Assembly: GCA_023420795.1 (NCBI GenBank)
Contig: JAEZVM010000240.1
Location: 1-7,593, forward strand
Origin: Pseudomonadota bacterium
Lineage (GTDB): Bacteria; Pseudomonadota; Gammaproteobacteria; Burkholderiales; Burkholderiaceae_D
Direction: 5' to 3'
Length of the DNA stretch: 7,593 bases
Below the pieces are notes generated by a model. The model did not search any database, was not told where the DNA came from, and saw only the letters and a program-made list of their open reading frames with translations. Below, in pieces: positions 6,426 to 7,593 of this stretch. Each line of letters starts with the position of its first letter. Positions within the stretch are counted from its first letter, which is position 1. A program made the position numbers and the translations under genes.

Positions 6426-7593
6426 TCAGCCGAATTTTCTTGCGGCATCGATTGCCAGCCCCGCACCAATGCTGCCAAACAGATCGCCTTCGACGCGACG
6501 CGCGCTGGGCAATTGCGCAGCAATCCTTTCACGCAACAACGGCACGCCGCTGGAGCCGCCCGTAAAGAAAACAGTATCGACTGCATCAGCGCTCACGCCG
6601 GCATCATCCAGCAAGCGGCTCACCGTATTCCCGACGCTGGTCACGAGGTGTTCGATGGCGGCATCGAATGTGGCGCGTTGCAAGGGCAGCATTAAACCGG
6701 ACGCCAGACGATCGAGATGCGATTGCGTCTCGGATTGCCCGGACAGCGCGATCTTTCCTTCCTCAACCTTCAGCGCCAACCAGTGGCCGTCGCGCTGCTC
6801 GATCAGCTGCAGCAGGCGTGCCAGCTTGTCGCGCTCGCGCGCATCGCGATACACATCCTGCAGTTCGCGCCAGACCTTGTGGGTATAAGCGAAGTTGATG
6901 GTATGCCAGGTAGCGAGATTGAAGTAATAACTCGACGGCACCTCGTTATTGCTGTTCAGTCGCGTGCCGAGTCCGAGCAGCGGCATCGCGCACGCCAGGC
7001 TGAGGTATTTATCGAAGTCGGTGCCGCCGATATGCACGCCGCCGGTGGCGAGGATGTCGTCGCGCCGGTCGCTTTTTTTCGCACGTTCCGGCGACAGCCG
7101 TACCAGTGAAAAATCCGAGGTGCCGCCGCCTATGTCGGCGATCAGCACCAGTTCTTCGCGATTGATGCCTGATTCATAATCGAACGCAGCGGCGATCGGC
7201 TCGTACTGGAACGCGACCTCATTGAATCCGGCTGCTCGCGCCACTTCCAGCAAGGTATCTTCGGCCAGCTTGTCGGCTGCGGCATCGTCATCGACGAAGT
7301 GGACCGGCCGTCCGAACACCGCCTGCGTAAACGATTTTCCGGCGGCCAGTTCGGCGCGCCGCTTCAGCTCGCGCACGAACTGCGCCAGCAGTTCGCGAAA
7401 CGGCAAGGCACGGCCCTGCACTTCGGTCTGGCCATCGATCAGGCTGGTGCCGAGCAGGCTCTTGAGCGAGCGCATCAGGCGCCCCTCATGACCGGCAAGA
7501 TAATCCGCGAGTGCCGCGCGGCCGAACCTCACCGCATTGTCGTCCGCGTTGAAAAAAACGACGGACGGCAATGTCGGCTTGTCATCTTCGAGC
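6426..7593 (-). CDS. yegD: YegD-type Hsp70 family protein, N-terminus beyond the right edge
   Basis: The frame is open from the right edge to TGA (6428-6426), giving 388 complete codons. Similarity to E. coli YegD (450 residues) begins at its LPS motif near residue 34, so roughly 35 N-terminal residues, including the first phosphate-binding loop, are outside the window. A TTG at 7571 is internal, not a start. Visible actin-fold ATPase elements are FGRPVHF, then YEPIAAAFDYE (the DnaK E171 region), DIGGGTSDFS (about 7107-7136, phosphate 2), IGGTDFD, and FFTGGSSGVPLL (the adenosine motif, about 6550). The last barrel residues, FGSIGAGLA, end close to the stop. There is no beta-sandwich substrate-binding domain, as in YegD, so it is not a classical DnaK chaperone; its role is unknown. 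The rlpA-like gene follows on the same strand after 167 bases. Confidence 0.92.
   Translation of the reverse strand, partial: LEDDKPTLPSVVFFNADDNAVRFGRAALADYLAGHEGRLMRSLKSLLGTSLIDGQTEVQGRALPFRELLAQFVRELKRRAELAAGKSFTQAVFGRPVHFVDDDAAADKLAEDTLLEVARAAGFNEVAFQYEPIAAAFDYESGINREELVLIADIGGGTSDFSLVRLSPERAKKSDRRDDILATGGVHIGGTDFDKYLSLACAMPLLGLGTRLNSNNEVPSSYYFNLATWHTINFAYTHKVWRELQDVYRDARERDKLARLLQLIEQRDGHWLALKVEEGKIALSGQSETQSHLDRLASGLMLPLQRATFDAAIEHLVTSVGNTVSRLLDDAGVSADAVDTVFFTGGSSGVPLLRERIAAQLPSARRVEGDLFGSIGAGLAIDAARKFG

Noticed and set aside
6110..6565. Plus-strand open frame of 151 codons spanning the rlpA-like start and the Hsp70-like 3' end
   Set aside because: It crosses two real minus-strand genes, has no ribosome binding site or motif, and reads as an antisense shadow.

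Overview
The window is a GC-rich, densely packed piece of bacterial chromosome. The close match of the glutathione-dependent formaldehyde genes to proteobacterial FrmA/FrmB, together with a YegD-type Hsp70 and an RlpA-like protein, suggests a beta-proteobacterium of the Burkholderiales, perhaps Oxalobacteraceae. That placement is inference from protein style and base composition. I see no RNA genes, insertion sequences, CRISPR array, integrase or phage genes. All gaps between genes are under 170 bases.

Layout from left to right. (1) Bases 1-1488, plus strand: the last 36 residues of a sodium:dicarboxylate-type (SDF/DAACS) symporter, then, 12 bases on, a complete neurotransmitter:sodium-symporter (NSS, LeuT-fold) transporter. 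The two are probably co-transcribed. (2) Bases 1498-1695, minus strand: a convergent gene for a 65-residue secreted protein with two cysteines. A large hairpin spans the shared 3' ends. (3) Bases 1847-3819, plus strand: frmA (S-(hydroxymethyl)glutathione dehydrogenase) and the S-formylglutathione hydrolase gene 11 bases apart, a complete glutathione-dependent route from formaldehyde to formate. (4) Bases 3900-4814, plus strand: a divergent member of the queuosine-salvage (DUF2419/Qng1) family. (5) Bases 4957-5775, plus strand: a double-hotdog, TesB-like acyl-CoA thioesterase. (6) Bases 5788-7593, minus strand: an RlpA-like double-psi beta-barrel protein downstream of a YegD-type Hsp70 whose 5' end lies beyond the right edge.

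Only the frmA-frmB pair forms a clear biochemical pathway. The rest looks like ordinary housekeeping and accessory genes.

The points most worth a second look are residue-level. The Qng1-like protein lacks several acidic residues conserved in eukaryotic Qng1. The NSS transporter carries a lysine where LeuT binds Na1 and lacks the hydroxyl ligands of Na2. The RlpA-like protein keeps only one of the residues linked to lytic transglycosylase activity. The symporter fragment has Glu in place of the substrate-binding Arg. All these comparisons use family sequences recalled from memory, so each needs a real alignment.
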